The notes: generated from the sequence alone by a model not told the origin. A stretch of 64,000 nt of DNA from Herbaspirillum sp. WKF16 (GCF_028993615.1 NZ_CP118632.1:3720001-3784000), one strand, 5' to 3'. Shown: positions 17,420 through 27,423, numbered from the stretch's first letter. Program-made: numbers and translations.

Positions 17420-17632
17420 TTAAGCGATCGGCTTGATGTTGGTCGCTTTTTCGCCCTTGGGGCCGACGCCGCGCTCGAACGACACGCGCTGGTTCTCGGA
17501 CAGGCTCTTGAAACCGGTGGACTGGATGTCCTGGAAGTGGGCGAACAGATCAGCGCCGCCGGCATCGGGGGTGATGAAACCGAAACCCTTTGCATCGTTG
17601 AACCACTTCACCACGCCAGTTTGGGTGCTCAT
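17420..17632 (-). CDS. Cold-shock protein, CspA family
   Basis: A 70-residue single cold-shock domain protein. Both nucleic acid-binding motifs are present: KGFGFI (RNP1) and DLFAHF (an RNP2 variant with Ala-His-Phe), after the [11 protein letters not shown] start. It binds single-stranded RNA and acts as an RNA chaperone. AAAGGAA precedes the ATG. A long upstream stretch could form a cold-responsive leader. Downstream on the same strand lies the four-hairpin array and a terminator, so the array may be part of its 3' untranslated region. Confidence 0.95.
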   Translation of the reverse strand: MSTQTGVVKWFNDAKGFGFITPDAGGADLFAHFQDIQSTGFKSLSENQRVSFERGVGPKGEKATNIKPIA

Positions 17633-17961
17633 AATATTTCCTTTGATTGAATAGGGGCGTCATGCCCGAAAGGCACTTGAGACCAAGATAAAACCGAAGG
17701 AAAAAAGACAGAACGACCGGAGGGAGAACAACAGTCAGGCGGAATTGGAACCAACAAGAATACGGCTTGATGCAAGTACAACGAACACTATACCCGATCT
17801 TGGACGAATGCGCAAAGAAATGTGGTTTTCATGCACAAGCCCCCGTAACCGGCGTCCTCCCTGCGCATATTCATATGCAAAACCATTCCTTCGCCGCCCG
17901 CCCCGTCCGCGCTAGCGTCTTCCTGCCGCATCCCTTCAAACAGACGACAAGCGAGACGACC
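17633..17961. other. Divergent leader region of cspA and metY
   Basis: This 329-base gap lies between the divergent cspA and metY genes. The half next to cspA has a TGCC/GGCA hairpin and poly-pyrimidine stretches on the minus strand, consistent with a long cold-shock leader. I see no SAM riboswitch or clear operator for metY. Confidence 0.45.
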
Positions 17962-19251
17962 ATGGCAGACCAAGCAGACTGGAAATTCGAAACCCTCTCT
18001 CTCCACGCCGGCTACGACCCCGACCCGACCACGCGCGCGGTGGCCGTGCCGATCTACCAGACCGTGGCCTTCGCCTTCGACGATACGCAGCACGGCGCCG
18101 ACCTGTTCGACCTCAAGGTGCAGGGCAACATCTATTCGCGGATCATGAACCCGACCCAGGACGTGCTGGAGAAACGCCTGGCCGCACTGGAGGGCGGCAT
18201 CGCCGCGCTGGCGGTGGCCTCCGGGCAGGCCGCGGTGACCTACGCGATCCAAACCATCGCCGAGGCCGGCGACAATATCGTCTCGGCCTCCACGCTGTAC
18301 GGCGGCACCTACAACCTGTTCGCCCACACGCTGCCGCAGTTCGGCATCGAGACGCGCTTCGCCGATCCGCGCCAGCCAGCCTCCTTCGAACCGTTGTTCG
18401 ATGCGCGCAGCAAGGCGGTCTTCATCGAGTCGATCGGCAACCCGCTGGGCAACGTCACCGACATCGCCGCCATCGCCGGGATCGCGCATCGCCACGGCGT
18501 GCCGCTGATCGTCGACAACACGGTGGCCACGCCCTACCTGCTGCGCCCCTTCGAGCACGGCGCCGACATCGTCGTGCACTCGCTCACCAAGTACCTCGGC
18601 GGCCACGGCACCACGCTGGGCGGCGCCATCGTCGACTCCGGGAAATTCCCCTGGGCCAAGCACAAGGAGCGCTTCAAGCGCCTGAACGAACCGGACGTCA
18701 GCTACCACGGCGTGGTCTACACCGAGGCGCTGGGCGAAGCCGCCTACATCGGCCGCGCGCGCGTGGTGCCCTTGCGTAATACCGGCGCCGCGCTGTCGCC
18801 GTTCAACAGCTTCCAGATCCTGCAGGGGATTGAGACGCTGGCGCTGCGGCTGGACCGCATCACCGCCAACGCGCTGGCGGTGGCGCAATACCTCAAGCGC
18901 CATTCCAAGGTGAACTGGGTCAACTATGCCGGCCTGGAAGACCACCCCGACCATGCGCTGGCCCGCAAGTACTTCAACGGCCGCGCCTCGGGCGTGCTGA
19001 CCTTCGGCGTGGGCGATGGACGCGAGGGCGGCGCGCGCTTCCAGGATGCCTTGCGACTGTTCACGCGCCTGGTCAACATCGGCGACGCCAAGTCGCTGGC
19101 CACGCACCCGGCCTCGACCACGCACCGCCAGCTCTCCCCCGCCGAACTGGCCAAGGCCGGCGTGACAGAAGATACGGTGCGCCTGTCGATCGGCATCGAG
19201 CACATCGACGACCTGATCGCCGATCTCGACCAGGCGCTGCAATCGGTGTAA
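17962..19251 (+). CDS. metY: O-acetylhomoserine (thiol)-lyase MetY
   Basis: A 429-residue PLP enzyme that makes homocysteine (or methionine) from O-acetylhomoserine and sulfide (or methanethiol). Family features are [10 protein letters not shown] at the start, the [10 protein letters not shown] stretch, [13 protein letters not shown], and the PLP lysine in [16 protein letters not shown]; the C-terminus carries [13 protein letters not shown] 17962 is used, since upstream in-frame codons lack similarity. It is single, in a window that also contains two organosulfur uptake sets. Confidence 0.93.
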   Translation: MADQADWKFETLSLHAGYDPDPTTRAVAVPIYQTVAFAFDDTQHGADLFDLKVQGNIYSRIMNPTQDVLEKRLAALEGGIAALAVASGQAAVTYAIQTIAEAGDNIVSASTLYGGTYNLFAHTLPQFGIETRFADPRQPASFEPLFDARSKAVFIESIGNPLGNVTDIAAIAGIAHRHGVPLIVDNTVATPYLLRPFEHGADIVVHSLTKYLGGHGTTLGGAIVDSGKFPWAKHKERFKRLNEPDVSYHGVVYTEALGEAAYIGRARVVPLRNTGAALSPFNSFQILQGIETLALRLDRITANALAVAQYLKRHSKVNWVNYAGLEDHPDHALARKYFNGRASGVLTFGVGDGREGGARFQDALRLFTRLVNIGDAKSLATHPASTTHRQLSPAELAKAGVTEDTVRLSIGIEHIDDLIADLDQALQSV

Positions 19252-19456
19252 TACCTCCCGGCTCCGGTGCGCGCGCGTTGCGACAATATGTCGCACGACG
19301 CGCCGCACCCGGCACTGCATAATTTCCCGCTGGCAAGACCGTCACCGGCAGCACTTTTCGCCCGGTGTGCCTCAAGTATCCCGCCACGCATCGCGCATCG
19401 TCCGATGCCCCGCCCACGGTTGCCATTTCACATCACAACAACGACGGGGAATTCCA

Positions 19457-21577
19457 ATGAAGTTCAATCGCTGCGCCCTTGCAGTGGCGCTGGCCTGCGC
19501 CGCGCATACCCAAGCTCAAGCCCAAACGAAAGCCGCGCCCGACGGGCCGCTCCCGGCCATCACCGTGAGCGGCGACAAGCCGGCGCAAGCCGTCCGGAGC
19601 GGCGCCGACAGCGCCCTGCTGCCCGTGACGGAACCAGGCTATGCCGCCGCTGCGGCCGGCGGGGTCTCGGCGCTGCCGGTCTTGAACGGCTTCGCCGCCG
19701 ACCGCCTCAAGATCAGGCTCGACGGCATGGAAATCACCGCCGCCTGCGGCAACCAGATGAACGCCCCCATGTCCTACATGCCGCCATCCCAGGTCGGGAC
19801 AGTGCGCGTGATCGCCGGCATCACGCCGGTCAGCGCGGGCGGGGACAGCATAGGCGGCAGCATCGAACTCAATTCGCCGGCGCCGCAATACGCGGACGGC
19901 CCGGGCTGGACGCTGGTCAAGGGCGGTTTCTCGACGTCTGCGCGCAGCGTCAACGCCGAGGTATCGGCATCGGTCAACGCCACCGTCGCCACCGACAGCT
20001 TGTCGGTCGGCTACACCGCCAGCCGCACGCGCGCCGAGAGCTACGTGAGCGGCAACGGGCAGAAGGTGCTGGCCAGCCAGTTCGAAAGCGATAACCACGC
20101 GCTCACCGTGGCCGCGCGCGGCGATGACCGCCAATTGGTACTGAAGGTCGGCCAGCAATACATTCCCTTCCAGGGTTTCCCCAACCAGTACATGGACATG
20201 ACCGGCAACCGCGCCACCTTCGCCAATCTCGGCTACGACCGCCGCTTCGACTGGGGCAAGCTCCACGCCAAACTCTACTGGCAGCATACCGAACATGCGA
20301 TGGGCTTCTTCACCGCCGAGCGCACCGGCACCATGCCGATGAACACCCGCGGCCGCGACATGGGCTACACGGCCCGGGCCGACATCGACCTCGGCCGGGA
20401 CGGCGGCGACACCCTGCGCATCGGCAACGAGTTCCACAGCTTCCGCCTCAACGACGACTGGCCCGCTGTGCCCGGCTCGATGATGATGGGCCCCAACCCA
20501 TACGTGAACATCAGCGATGGCAGGCGCGACCGCTTTGCGCTGTTCGCCGAATGGGAACGCAAGCTCGATCCACGCTGGAGCACGCTGGTGGGCATCCGCG
20601 ACGAGCTGGTGAAGACCGACTCGGGCAAGGTCCAGGCCTACGGCGCCGGCATGATGAACGCCGCCGACGCCGCGGCGGCAGCCGTCTTCAACAGCCGCAG
20701 CCATGCCAGGAGCGACAACAACATCGACCTCAGCGCGCTGGTGCGCCTGGAGCGGGACGCAGGCACGACCTTCGAATGGGGCTACGCCCGCAAGACGCGC
20801 TCGCCCAACCTCTACGAGCGCTACACCTGGGGCCGCGGCACCATGGCCATGACCATGACCAACTGGTTCGGCGACGGCAACGGCTACGTCGGCAACATCG
20901 ACCTCAAGCCCGAAGTGGCCAATACCTTGAGCGCCACCGCCGACTGGCACAGCGAAGACCACGAGGGCGACGAACGCCGCTGGCACGTCAAGGCCACGCC
21001 TTACTTCAGCTACGTACAGAACTACATCGACGCCGACGTGATCGGCCGCTTCAGGCCGTATGGCGTGGCGAGCGCCTCGGGCAACCTGCTGCGCTTTGCC
21101 AACCACGATGCGCGCCTGTACGGCCTCAACCTCTCGTGGAAGATACCGCTGCACAGGGGCGCCGCGCTGGGCGATCTCTCCTTCACCGGCAAGGCCGGCA
21201 TCACACGCGGCGCGCGCGTGGCCGGCGGCAACCTGTACCACATGATGCCGTTTAACCTCCTGGCCGCGCTGGAACAGCGCAGCGGCCACTGGAGCAACCG
21301 CGCCGAGCTGAATTACATCGCGCGCAAGACCCTGGTGGATGTGCAACGCCTGGAACCGGTCACCGCCAGCTACACCCTGGTCAACCTGAAAAGCACCTAC
21401 CAGGCGACCAAGGCGGTCTCGCTGTCGGCCGGCATGAGCAACCTGTTCAACCGCAACTACGCGGACGCGCTGGGCGGCGTCTACCTGTCGGGCCTGGCCA
21501 ATGCGAGATCGGGAACGCTGCGGGCCTTGCCGGGATATGGGCGATCGCTGGACGTGGGGGCAAACGTCAGCTTCTGA
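19457..21577 (+). CDS. TonB-dependent receptor, copper-receptor (OprC/NosA) type
   Basis: A 706-residue outer-membrane beta-barrel receptor with a signal peptide ending AQAQ, a TonB-box-like ITVSG near residue 35, a plug domain and a long barrel ending in aromatic NVSF. The plug segment DGMEITAACGNQMNAPMSY and the later MAMTMTNWFGDGNGYVGN loop are typical of the TonB-dependent copper receptor family, whose Met and Cys residues are thought to bind copper. Metal or copper-chelate uptake is therefore the best guess, but the ligand is unproven. It is single and ends at a strong bidirectional terminator. Confidence 0.85.
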   Translation: MKFNRCALAVALACAAHTQAQAQTKAAPDGPLPAITVSGDKPAQAVRSGADSALLPVTEPGYAAAAAGGVSALPVLNGFAADRLKIRLDGMEITAACGNQMNAPMSYMPPSQVGTVRVIAGITPVSAGGDSIGGSIELNSPAPQYADGPGWTLVKGGFSTSARSVNAEVSASVNATVATDSLSVGYTASRTRAESYVSGNGQKVLASQFESDNHALTVAARGDDRQLVLKVGQQYIPFQGFPNQYMDMTGNRATFANLGYDRRFDWGKLHAKLYWQHTEHAMGFFTAERTGTMPMNTRGRDMGYTARADIDLGRDGGDTLRIGNEFHSFRLNDDWPAVPGSMMMGPNPYVNISDGRRDRFALFAEWERKLDPRWSTLVGIRDELVKTDSGKVQAYGAGMMNAADAAAAAVFNSRSHARSDNNIDLSALVRLERDAGTTFEWGYARKTRSPNLYERYTWGRGTMAMTMTNWFGDGNGYVGNIDLKPEVANTLSATADWHSEDHEGDERRWHVKATPYFSYVQNYIDADVIGRFRPYGVASASGNLLRFANHDARLYGLNLSWKIPLHRGAALGDLSFTGKAGITRGARVAGGNLYHMMPFNLLAALEQRSGHWSNRAELNYIARKTLVDVQRLEPVTASYTLVNLKSTYQATKAVSLSAGMSNLFNRNYADALGGVYLSGLANARSGTLRALPGYGRSLDVGANVSF

Positions 21578-21600
21578 ACGGGCCTACATGACGCGCATGC

Positions 21601-21632
21601 AAAAAAGGCAGGGAGCGCTCCCTGCCTTTTTT
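21601..21632. terminator. Bidirectional Rho-independent terminator
   Basis: A nearly perfect 16-bp palindrome (AAAAAAGGCAGGGAGC with its complement), T-rich on both outer ends, between the convergent receptor and ssu genes. Confidence 0.9.
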
Positions 21633-21676
21633 CCTTCAGCGTCGAAGCGGACTTCAACGCTCGCGCGCCGCCGCCG

Positions 21677-22768
21677 TCAGGCCGCCTTCTTCGCCAGGCG
21701 CTGCGCCACCAGCTCGCGCGTGCGCGGGATCAGTTCGCGGCCGTAGTCGGTCGCGTCCTCCAGCGGATCGAAGCCGCGGATGAGGAAGGTCGTCACGCCC
21801 AGGTCGTAGTAGTCCAGCAGCGCTTCGGCCACCTGATCGGGCGTGCCCACCAGCGCGGTGGAGTTGTAGCGCGCGCCGGTCTCCTTGGCGATCGCGGTCC
21901 ACAGGCGCTTGTCCACGCGCGCGCCGCGCTCGGCCGCGGCCAGCAGGCGGCGCGCGCCCTCGCTTTGCTGCGGCCCGGTGTAGGCCGGATGCAGCCTGGC
22001 GTTGCCGGCGCGCAGGCGGCGGGTCTCCTCCAGGATGCGCTCGGCGCGCTCCCAGGCCTTGTCCTCGGTCTCGGCCAGGATCGGGCGGAAGGACACCGAG
22101 AAGCCGATCTCGCGGCCGTTGCGCGCGGCCTCGGCGCGCACGCGGCCGGTCAGGTCGCGCACCTGATCGAGCGACTCTCCCCACAGCGCGTAGATGTCGG
22201 CATGGCGGCCGGCCACCGGAATGGCCGCGTCCGACGCGCCGCCGAAGAAGATCGGGATGTGCGGCTTCTGCGCCGGCTTGACCTCGGAGAAGGCCTGCTC
22301 GAAGCGGTAGTGCGCGCCCTCATGGTCGAACGGTTTGTCAGAGCTCCAGACGCGGCGCAGGATCTCCAGGTATTCGTCGGTGCGCGCATAGCGCCGGTCG
22401 TGATCGAGGTAGTCGCCGTCGCGGCGCTGCTCGAGGTCCGAACCGCCCGAGATGATGTGCACGCCCAGGCGGCCGCCGCTGAAATGATCCAGCGTGGCCA
22501 GCTGGCGCGCCGCCAGCGTGGGCGAGACGAAGCCGGGCCGGTGCGCCAGCATCAGCTTGATGCGGCTGGTGGCGGCCGCCACCTGGGCGATGGTCAGGAT
22601 CGCATCCGGGCCGTTGGAGTGGTAGGGCACCAGCACGCGGTCGAAGCCGGCTTCCTCGTGCGCGCGGGCGAAGCGCAGCAGGTAGTCGGTGTCGATCGCC
22701 GGGCCGGTCGGCGCATGGATCTCCGAGTTCTTGTTGGTGGTGACCATGCCGATGAAGTTGACGCTCAT
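21677..22768 (-). CDS. ssuD: LLM-class flavin monooxygenase, SsuD-like
   Basis: A 363-residue FMNH2-dependent monooxygenase of the bacterial luciferase family, expected to cleave alkanesulfonates to aldehyde and sulfite. Family landmarks are AHEEAGFDRVLVPYHSN, LMLAHRPGFVSPTLAARQLATLD, the FSGGRLGVHIISGG segment and HIPIFFGGASDAAIPVAG. It is slightly shorter than E. coli SsuD (380). It is the last gene of the sulfonate operon, 9 bases after the binding-protein gene, which supports this role; the exact substrate may differ from the E. coli enzyme. Confidence 0.85.
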   Translation of the reverse strand: MSVNFIGMVTTNKNSEIHAPTGPAIDTDYLLRFARAHEEAGFDRVLVPYHSNGPDAILTIAQVAAATSRIKLMLAHRPGFVSPTLAARQLATLDHFSGGRLGVHIISGGSDLEQRRDGDYLDHDRRYARTDEYLEILRRVWSSDKPFDHEGAHYRFEQAFSEVKPAQKPHIPIFFGGASDAAIPVAGRHADIYALWGESLDQVRDLTGRVRAEAARNGREIGFSVSFRPILAETEDKAWERAERILEETRRLRAGNARLHPAYTGPQQSEGARRLLAAAERGARVDKRLWTAIAKETGARYNSTALVGTPDQVAEALLDYYDLGVTTFLIRGFDPLEDATDYGRELIPRTRELVAQRLAKKAA

Positions 22769-22777
22769 GCTGTTCTC

Positions 22778-23788
22778 CTAGACGTTGACGATGTAGTCGG
22801 TGACCTTCACTTTCTGCGGCAGGATCTTGCGCGCCGACAGCCAGTCCGCCGCGCCCTGGAAGGTGGCGATGAACTTGGCGTCGTCGGCGCCGTGGAACTC
22901 CCAGCGGCGCGCCAGCCTGATCAGCGAATCGCGCACGGCGTCGGAATAGCCGGCGTCCTTCTGCACCAGGAGCTCGGCCTCCTTGGGATTGCTGGTAATC
23001 CACTCCCCTTCGGTGCGGTAGGCGGCGTTCACGGCGCGCACGATGTCGCCGTTCTCCTCGGCGAACTTGCGGTGGGTGACGTAGGAGTTGAAGTCGATCA
23101 GGAACTCCAGGTCGCGCCCTTCGAAGAACACGTCGTGCGCCTTGTATTCCACGCGGGCGATATCCACGCCCGGACTCCACATCGACCAGGCGTCGACCTT
23201 GCCCTGGGCGAAGGCCGGGCCGGCGTCGGGCGGGTTGAGGTAGACGAACTTGACCTTGTCGCGCGCGATGCCGTGCTTCTCCAGCGCCGCCACCAGCAGG
23301 AACTCGCCCAGGCCGGAACGGTTCACCGCCACCGTCTTGCCGACCAGGTCGCCGACCTTGTCGATGCCGGAACCGTCCTTGGCGATGATGGCGGTGCTGC
23401 GCGGCTCCACCACCGCGAACTGGGTGAACACCAGCGGCGAGCCGGCGATCATGGCCGCCAGCGCCGGCGTGGTGCTGCCGCCGAAACCGAAGTCGGCGCT
23501 GCCGCCTGTCACCGCCTGCAGGGACGGCGCGTGGTTCGGGAACGGCCCGATCCACTGCACCTTGATGCCGTCCTTGGCCAGCGTCTTCTCGAACTCGCCG
23601 CGGGTGCGCGCGATGCCGGGCAGGCCGCCCTTGCCCCAGGCCAGCCGCACGGTGTCGGTATTGCGCGATTTCCCGGGCGCGGCCCAGGCGGAAGAAGCAA
23701 GTCCGCCCGCGCCCAGGGCGGCGCCGGCTAAGGCGGCCTGGAGCAAATGGCGTCGATGGGGATTGGCTGGCTGGTCGTGTTCGCTCAT
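22778..23788 (-). CDS. ssuA: Aliphatic sulfonate ABC transporter, substrate-binding protein
   Basis: A 336-residue periplasmic binding protein of the SsuA/NitT-TauT type. The signal region has a twin arginine (RRHLLQAALAG), so Tat export is possible. The mature part has RLAWGKGG, the GSADFGFGGSTTPALAAM segment and VGKTVAVNRSG, as expected for sulfonate-binding proteins. It sits between the ATPase and monooxygenase genes in the order C-B-A-D. Confidence 0.87.
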   Translation of the reverse strand: MSEHDQPANPHRRHLLQAALAGAALGAGGLASSAWAAPGKSRNTDTVRLAWGKGGLPGIARTRGEFEKTLAKDGIKVQWIGPFPNHAPSLQAVTGGSADFGFGGSTTPALAAMIAGSPLVFTQFAVVEPRSTAIIAKDGSGIDKVGDLVGKTVAVNRSGLGEFLLVAALEKHGIARDKVKFVYLNPPDAGPAFAQGKVDAWSMWSPGVDIARVEYKAHDVFFEGRDLEFLIDFNSYVTHRKFAEENGDIVRAVNAAYRTEGEWITSNPKEAELLVQKDAGYSDAVRDSLIRLARRWEFHGADDAKFIATFQGAADWLSARKILPQKVKVTDYIVNV

Positions 23789-23846
23789 GAGAGTGTAATG
23801 AAGGTGAAGAAGAACGCCGCCGGCAGCGCCGGCGGCACGCGGGAAC

Positions 23847-24596
23847 TCAGGCCTGCGCCGCCACGCCCAGCTCGGCCAGCAGCCGCTCGCGCAGCTCCTG
23901 CGCGGCCGGGTGTGCGCGGTTGTGCGCGGCCTCGGGGGCGACCGTGTAGTCGCGCGCGATGGCGCCGTCGCGCATGACCAGGATGCGATCGGCCAGCACG
24001 ATGGCCTCGTCCACGTCGTGCGTCACCAGCAGCACGCCGGGACGGTGGCGCTCCAGCAGCTGGCGCACCAGCGCGTGCATGCGGATGCGGGTCAGCGCGT
24101 CGAGCGCGGCGAAGGGTTCGTCCAGCAGCAGCAGGCGCGGCTCGCGCACCAGCGCGCGCGCCAGCGCCACGCGCTGGGCCTGGCCGCCGGAGAGGTTGCG
24201 CGGCCAGTCGTCGATGCGGCTGCCCAGCCCGACCTCTTCCAGCGCCGCCTTGGCCAGCGGCCGGCCGCTCTTGTCGTCGAGGCCGAGCGAGACGTTGCGC
24301 CACAGCGGATCCCAGGGAATCAGGCGATGCTCCTGGAACACCACCGCCGGCTGCGAGGCGCCGTCGATGCGGCCGCCGTCGATGGCGTCCAGCCCGGCCA
24401 GGGCGCGCAGCAGCGTGGTCTTGCCGCAGCCGCTCTCGCCCAGCAGCGCCACGAACTCGCCGCGCGCGATGCGCAGGTTCAGGCCCCTGATGACGTTGCG
24501 GCTGCCATAGCGGCGCTGCAGGTTGCTGACGATGACGGCCGGCTCGTCGACGCCGGCCGGGTGCATGGTATGGGTGATGGCAGCGGCGGCGGACAT
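23847..24596 (-). CDS. ssuB: Aliphatic sulfonate ABC transporter, ATPase
   Basis: A 249-residue ABC ATPase. Walker A is [10 protein letters not shown], the Q-loop is [10 protein letters not shown], the signature is [16 protein letters not shown] and Walker B is [12 protein letters not shown], followed by the H-loop THDVDEA. The start at 24596 shares a base with the stop of the permease gene (TGATG), which decides the start and suggests coupled translation. It energises sulfonate uptake. Confidence 0.9.
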   Translation of the reverse strand: MSAAAAITHTMHPAGVDEPAVIVSNLQRRYGSRNVIRGLNLRIARGEFVALLGESGCGKTTLLRALAGLDAIDGGRIDGASQPAVVFQEHRLIPWDPLWRNVSLGLDDKSGRPLAKAALEEVGLGSRIDDWPRNLSGGQAQRVALARALVREPRLLLLDEPFAALDALTRIRMHALVRQLLERHRPGVLLVTHDVDEAIVLADRILVMRDGAIARDYTVAPEAAHNRAHPAAQELRERLLAELGVAAQA

Positions 24597-25447
24597 CAGC
24601 GCGCCCTCCCCGCGTAGTTCGGATGCCAGGCCAGCAGCCTGCGCTCCAGCAAGCGGGCGATGCCGTCGGAGACCACGCCGATGCCGGCGTAGATGACGAT
24701 GGTCAGCACGATCACATCGGTCTGCAGGAATTCGCGCGCATCCATCGCCAGCGAGCCGATGCCGACGTTGGCGGCGATGGTCTCCGCGATCACCAGCGCC
24801 AGCCACGCTACCGCCAGCGCATAGCGCACGCCGGCCAGGATCGAGGGCAAGGCGCCGGGCAGCACGATGCGGCGGATCAGCGTCCAGTTCGACAAACCGG
24901 TCACGCGGCCCAGCTCGATCAGCTTGGGATCGACCTGGCGTATGCCCAGCACGGTATTGATATAGATCGGGAACATCACTCCCAGCGACACCAGGAACAC
25001 CTTGCCGCCCTCGCCCACGCCGAACCACACGATCACCAGCGGCAGCGCCGCCAGGAAGGGCACCGCGCGCACCATCTGCACACTGCGGTCGAACAGCGCC
25101 TCGGCCAGGCGCGAGAAGCCCACCAGCGTGCCCAGCGCGAAGCCGATGCTGCCGCCGATGGCAAAGCCTGCCGAAGCGCGCAGCAGGCTCGCGCCGAGGT
25201 CCGACAGCAACCGGCCCTGGCCGATCAGGTTCCAGGCGGTGCCGACCACCTTGCTCGGCGCGGGCAACACCTGCGGCGACAGCGCGCCGGCGCGGGCGAA
25301 GGCCTCCCAGGCCAGCAGCAGCGCCAGCGGCGCGATCCAGGAAATGAGGAATAGCGAGCGCGCGCCGATCGGCCCGTGCGGTCGCGCGGGAACCGAGGCC
25401 GGCGGCGCCGATGCCGGCAGGGGAAGACTGTTGGCCGCTTCGGACAT
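24596..25447 (-). CDS. ssuC: Aliphatic sulfonate ABC transporter, permease
   Basis: A 283-residue inner-membrane permease with six predicted helices and the EAA-type loop (ELGRVTGLSNWTLIRRIVLP). A Pro-rich N-terminal extension precedes the first helix. ATG 25447 has a GAAGGAA site just upstream; a GTG 15 bases earlier is an alternative. It is the first gene of the ssuC-B-A-D operon. Expression under sulfate limitation is known for the family but no CysB/Cbl site can be called with confidence here. Confidence 0.9.
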   Translation of the reverse strand: MSEAANSLPLPASAPPASVPARPHGPIGARSLFLISWIAPLALLLAWEAFARAGALSPQVLPAPSKVVGTAWNLIGQGRLLSDLGASLLRASAGFAIGGSIGFALGTLVGFSRLAEALFDRSVQMVRAVPFLAALPLVIVWFGVGEGGKVFLVSLGVMFPIYINTVLGIRQVDPKLIELGRVTGLSNWTLIRRIVLPGALPSILAGVRYALAVAWLALVIAETIAANVGIGSLAMDAREFLQTDVIVLTIVIYAGIGVVSDGIARLLERRLLAWHPNYAGRAR

Positions 25448-25542
25448 ACGGATTTCCTTCACAGGGTGAGAAGGAAAATCCTAATCAGCTTTGCGCCGGG
25501 CGATAAGGAATGATTTTGAACTTGGATATCCGGTAAACACAT

Positions 25543-25570
25543 TTGCGCACTCCGTGACCGGAGTGCGCAA
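25543..25570 (-). terminator. Terminator-like hairpin after the porin gene
   Basis: A perfect 12-bp stem (TTGCGCACTCCG with CGGAGTGCGCAA, loop TGAC) 6 bases past the porin stop. The following U tail is weak. Confidence 0.6.
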
Positions 25571-25575
25571 CCGGA

Positions 25576-26697
25576 TCAGAAGGTATGGCGAATGCCGAAT
25601 TGCACGCCGGTCTCGCTGGCGCCGGCATCCGGGCTCAGCGCCTGGCTGGCGGTGAAGCTGGCGCCGGTCATCTTGTAGGCCGCCGTGTTCTGGTTGACCA
25701 GGCGCGAGGCCACCGCGTACAGGCGGGTGCGCTTGGACAGGTCATAGTTCACGATCAGGCTGAACTGCCTGGCGTTGTTGTTGTAGCTCGAGCTGTCCTT
25801 CACATAGCCACCGCCGGCGCCGATGGTGGTGCTGGCATTGATACGGTAGTCGGCCGAGAGGCTATAGGTGTTGTGATAGTTGCCGATAGCGGTAGTCAGC
25901 AAGTTGCCGGTCGGATCGTACTTGCCGGCTGGGTTGACGAACACGTTTCCGGTGGTGGCGGAGACCACTTCATTGGTGCGGAAGAACGCCAGGTAGATCT
26001 TGCCGCTGCCATAGTCCACATTGCCGCCCAGCATGAACTGCTTGACGCTGTTGGTATTGGTGCCGTTCTTGGCGTTCAGGTAGGCGCTGCCCACGTACAC
26101 CGGCCCCTGCTGTGTCTGGGCGCCGATCTGGTAGACCGAGTTGGACGCCACGCTGCCGGCGCGCTCGCCCACCGAGTAATGCAACTCCAGGTTGGAGTTG
26201 GCGAACTTGGGCGAGATATAGCTGATGTCGTTGTCGACCCGCGCCAGCCAGTTGGCGAAGTTGTTATAGGCCGAGCCGTAGGTGGCAGCGCCGAAGGCGT
26301 CCATGTTGCCGGCATAGAGGAACATGGGCGTGTTCTGGCGACCCACGCGCACCTCGCCGAAGCCGCCGCCCAGCCCCACCCACGACTGACGGTCGAACAG
26401 GCGATAGTTGTTCTGCTGGCCGCCGGTGCTGGGATCGAAACCGTTCTCCAGGTTGAAGGTGGCGCGGTAGCCGCCGCCCAGATCCTCGCTGCCCTTGAAG
26501 CCGAGCCGGCTGGTCATTTCGCCGTTGTTTCCCATGGCCCAAAGCGAGGTGTTCTTGCCTCCCACGGTACTCTTCTGGTACGCCGTATAAACATCCAGCA
26601 CGCCGTAGATGGTGACCGAACTCTGGGCGTACGCCGCCGGCGCCGCCGCCAGCAACAGCGCCACGGGCAACAGTTTTGTTTTGTTAGTGAAATGCAT
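25576..26697 (-). CDS. Outer-membrane porin, Gram-negative porin family
   Basis: A 373-residue porin of the type common in Burkholderiales. The signal peptide ends AAYAQ, and the mature protein begins SSVTIYGVLDVYTAY, followed by the usual SRLGFKGSEDLGGGYRATF and GEVRVGRQN segments (the latter in the constriction-loop region). It ends GVQFGIRHTF with the terminal Phe needed for barrel assembly. It should form a trimeric channel for small hydrophilic solutes. It is single, between the ssu operon and a small membrane protein gene. Confidence 0.93.
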   Translation of the reverse strand: MHFTNKTKLLPVALLLAAAPAAYAQSSVTIYGVLDVYTAYQKSTVGGKNTSLWAMGNNGEMTSRLGFKGSEDLGGGYRATFNLENGFDPSTGGQQNNYRLFDRQSWVGLGGGFGEVRVGRQNTPMFLYAGNMDAFGAATYGSAYNNFANWLARVDNDISYISPKFANSNLELHYSVGERAGSVASNSVYQIGAQTQQGPVYVGSAYLNAKNGTNTNSVKQFMLGGNVDYGSGKIYLAFFRTNEVVSATTGNVFVNPAGKYDPTGNLLTTAIGNYHNTYSLSADYRINASTTIGAGGGYVKDSSSYNNNARQFSLIVNYDLSKRTRLYAVASRLVNQNTAAYKMTGASFTASQALSPDAGASETGVQFGIRHTF

Positions 26698-26889
26698 CTG
26701 AGCTCCTCCTCAAGGTATATCGATGTTGTGATGTCGCGGGTTGAAACCTTGCCGGCGCGACGGCATCCCGCTGTTTGCGCGCTCTGGAATCGGACGCCAT
26801 GAAAATCCTGGTAAAGCCGTCTCCCACCGCCGGGCGCGCGGCGCCTGGCGGGTCGGGTTGCTGCTACAGGAATCAGGCGTTCAGGCGAA

Positions 26890-27423
26890 TCAGGTCCGGG
26901 CCTGGCTTTCGAAGTGCTTCTTGACGATCAGCGCCAGCGGCACGGTGAAGAAGATGTGCGACATGAAGCCGCCGATGATCACGGCGGGATCGTAGTAGTT
27001 GGGATGGTTGTCGGAGGCGATCATGATCGCCACGTGCATCAGGATCCACGCCACCACTGCATAGAACAAGGCGACGAATGTGGCCTCATAGCCCTTGCGG
27101 CGGAAGTGCGGCCAGATCGCCGCGAACAGGACGCCCCACACGATCGTGAAGAAGAAATGAATGCCGGTGCCGACGAAGTAGGCAATGATGCCCAGCGACT
27201 CCTGGACGTCCTTGCCGAACACCAGGCCGGTGGCGTTGCGTGGAATGCCGGCCAGCGGCATCATGTGCTGGGCGCCGACCCACACGAGCGCTTCATAGAT
27301 CCAGATGATGATGCCACCGGTCAGGCCGCCGATGATGCCGGCCTTGATCAGCGCCGAACGGTCGGTCCAGCCTGCTGTTGATGATGCCGCGTCCAGGGCG
27401 GCTGTGTGTTGCGTGGATTGCAT
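26890..27423 (-). CDS. Hypothetical four-helix inner-membrane protein
   Basis: A 177-residue protein with four membrane segments (about residues 25-50, 78-105, 113-137 and 147-170) and a short hydrophilic N-terminus. Several His residues lie at or near helix ends (QHMM, GIHFFF, LMHVAIM, MSHIFF), which might bind a metal or haem, but I do not recognise the family. AAAGGAAAGAGG precedes the ATG. It lies between the porin gene and the gallate cluster and appears to be transcribed alone. Confidence 0.7.
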   Translation of the reverse strand: MQSTQHTAALDAASSTAGWTDRSALIKAGIIGGLTGGIIIWIYEALVWVGAQHMMPLAGIPRNATGLVFGKDVQESLGIIAYFVGTGIHFFFTIVWGVLFAAIWPHFRRKGYEATFVALFYAVVAWILMHVAIMIASDNHPNYYDPAVIIGGFMSHIFFTVPLALIVKKHFESQART

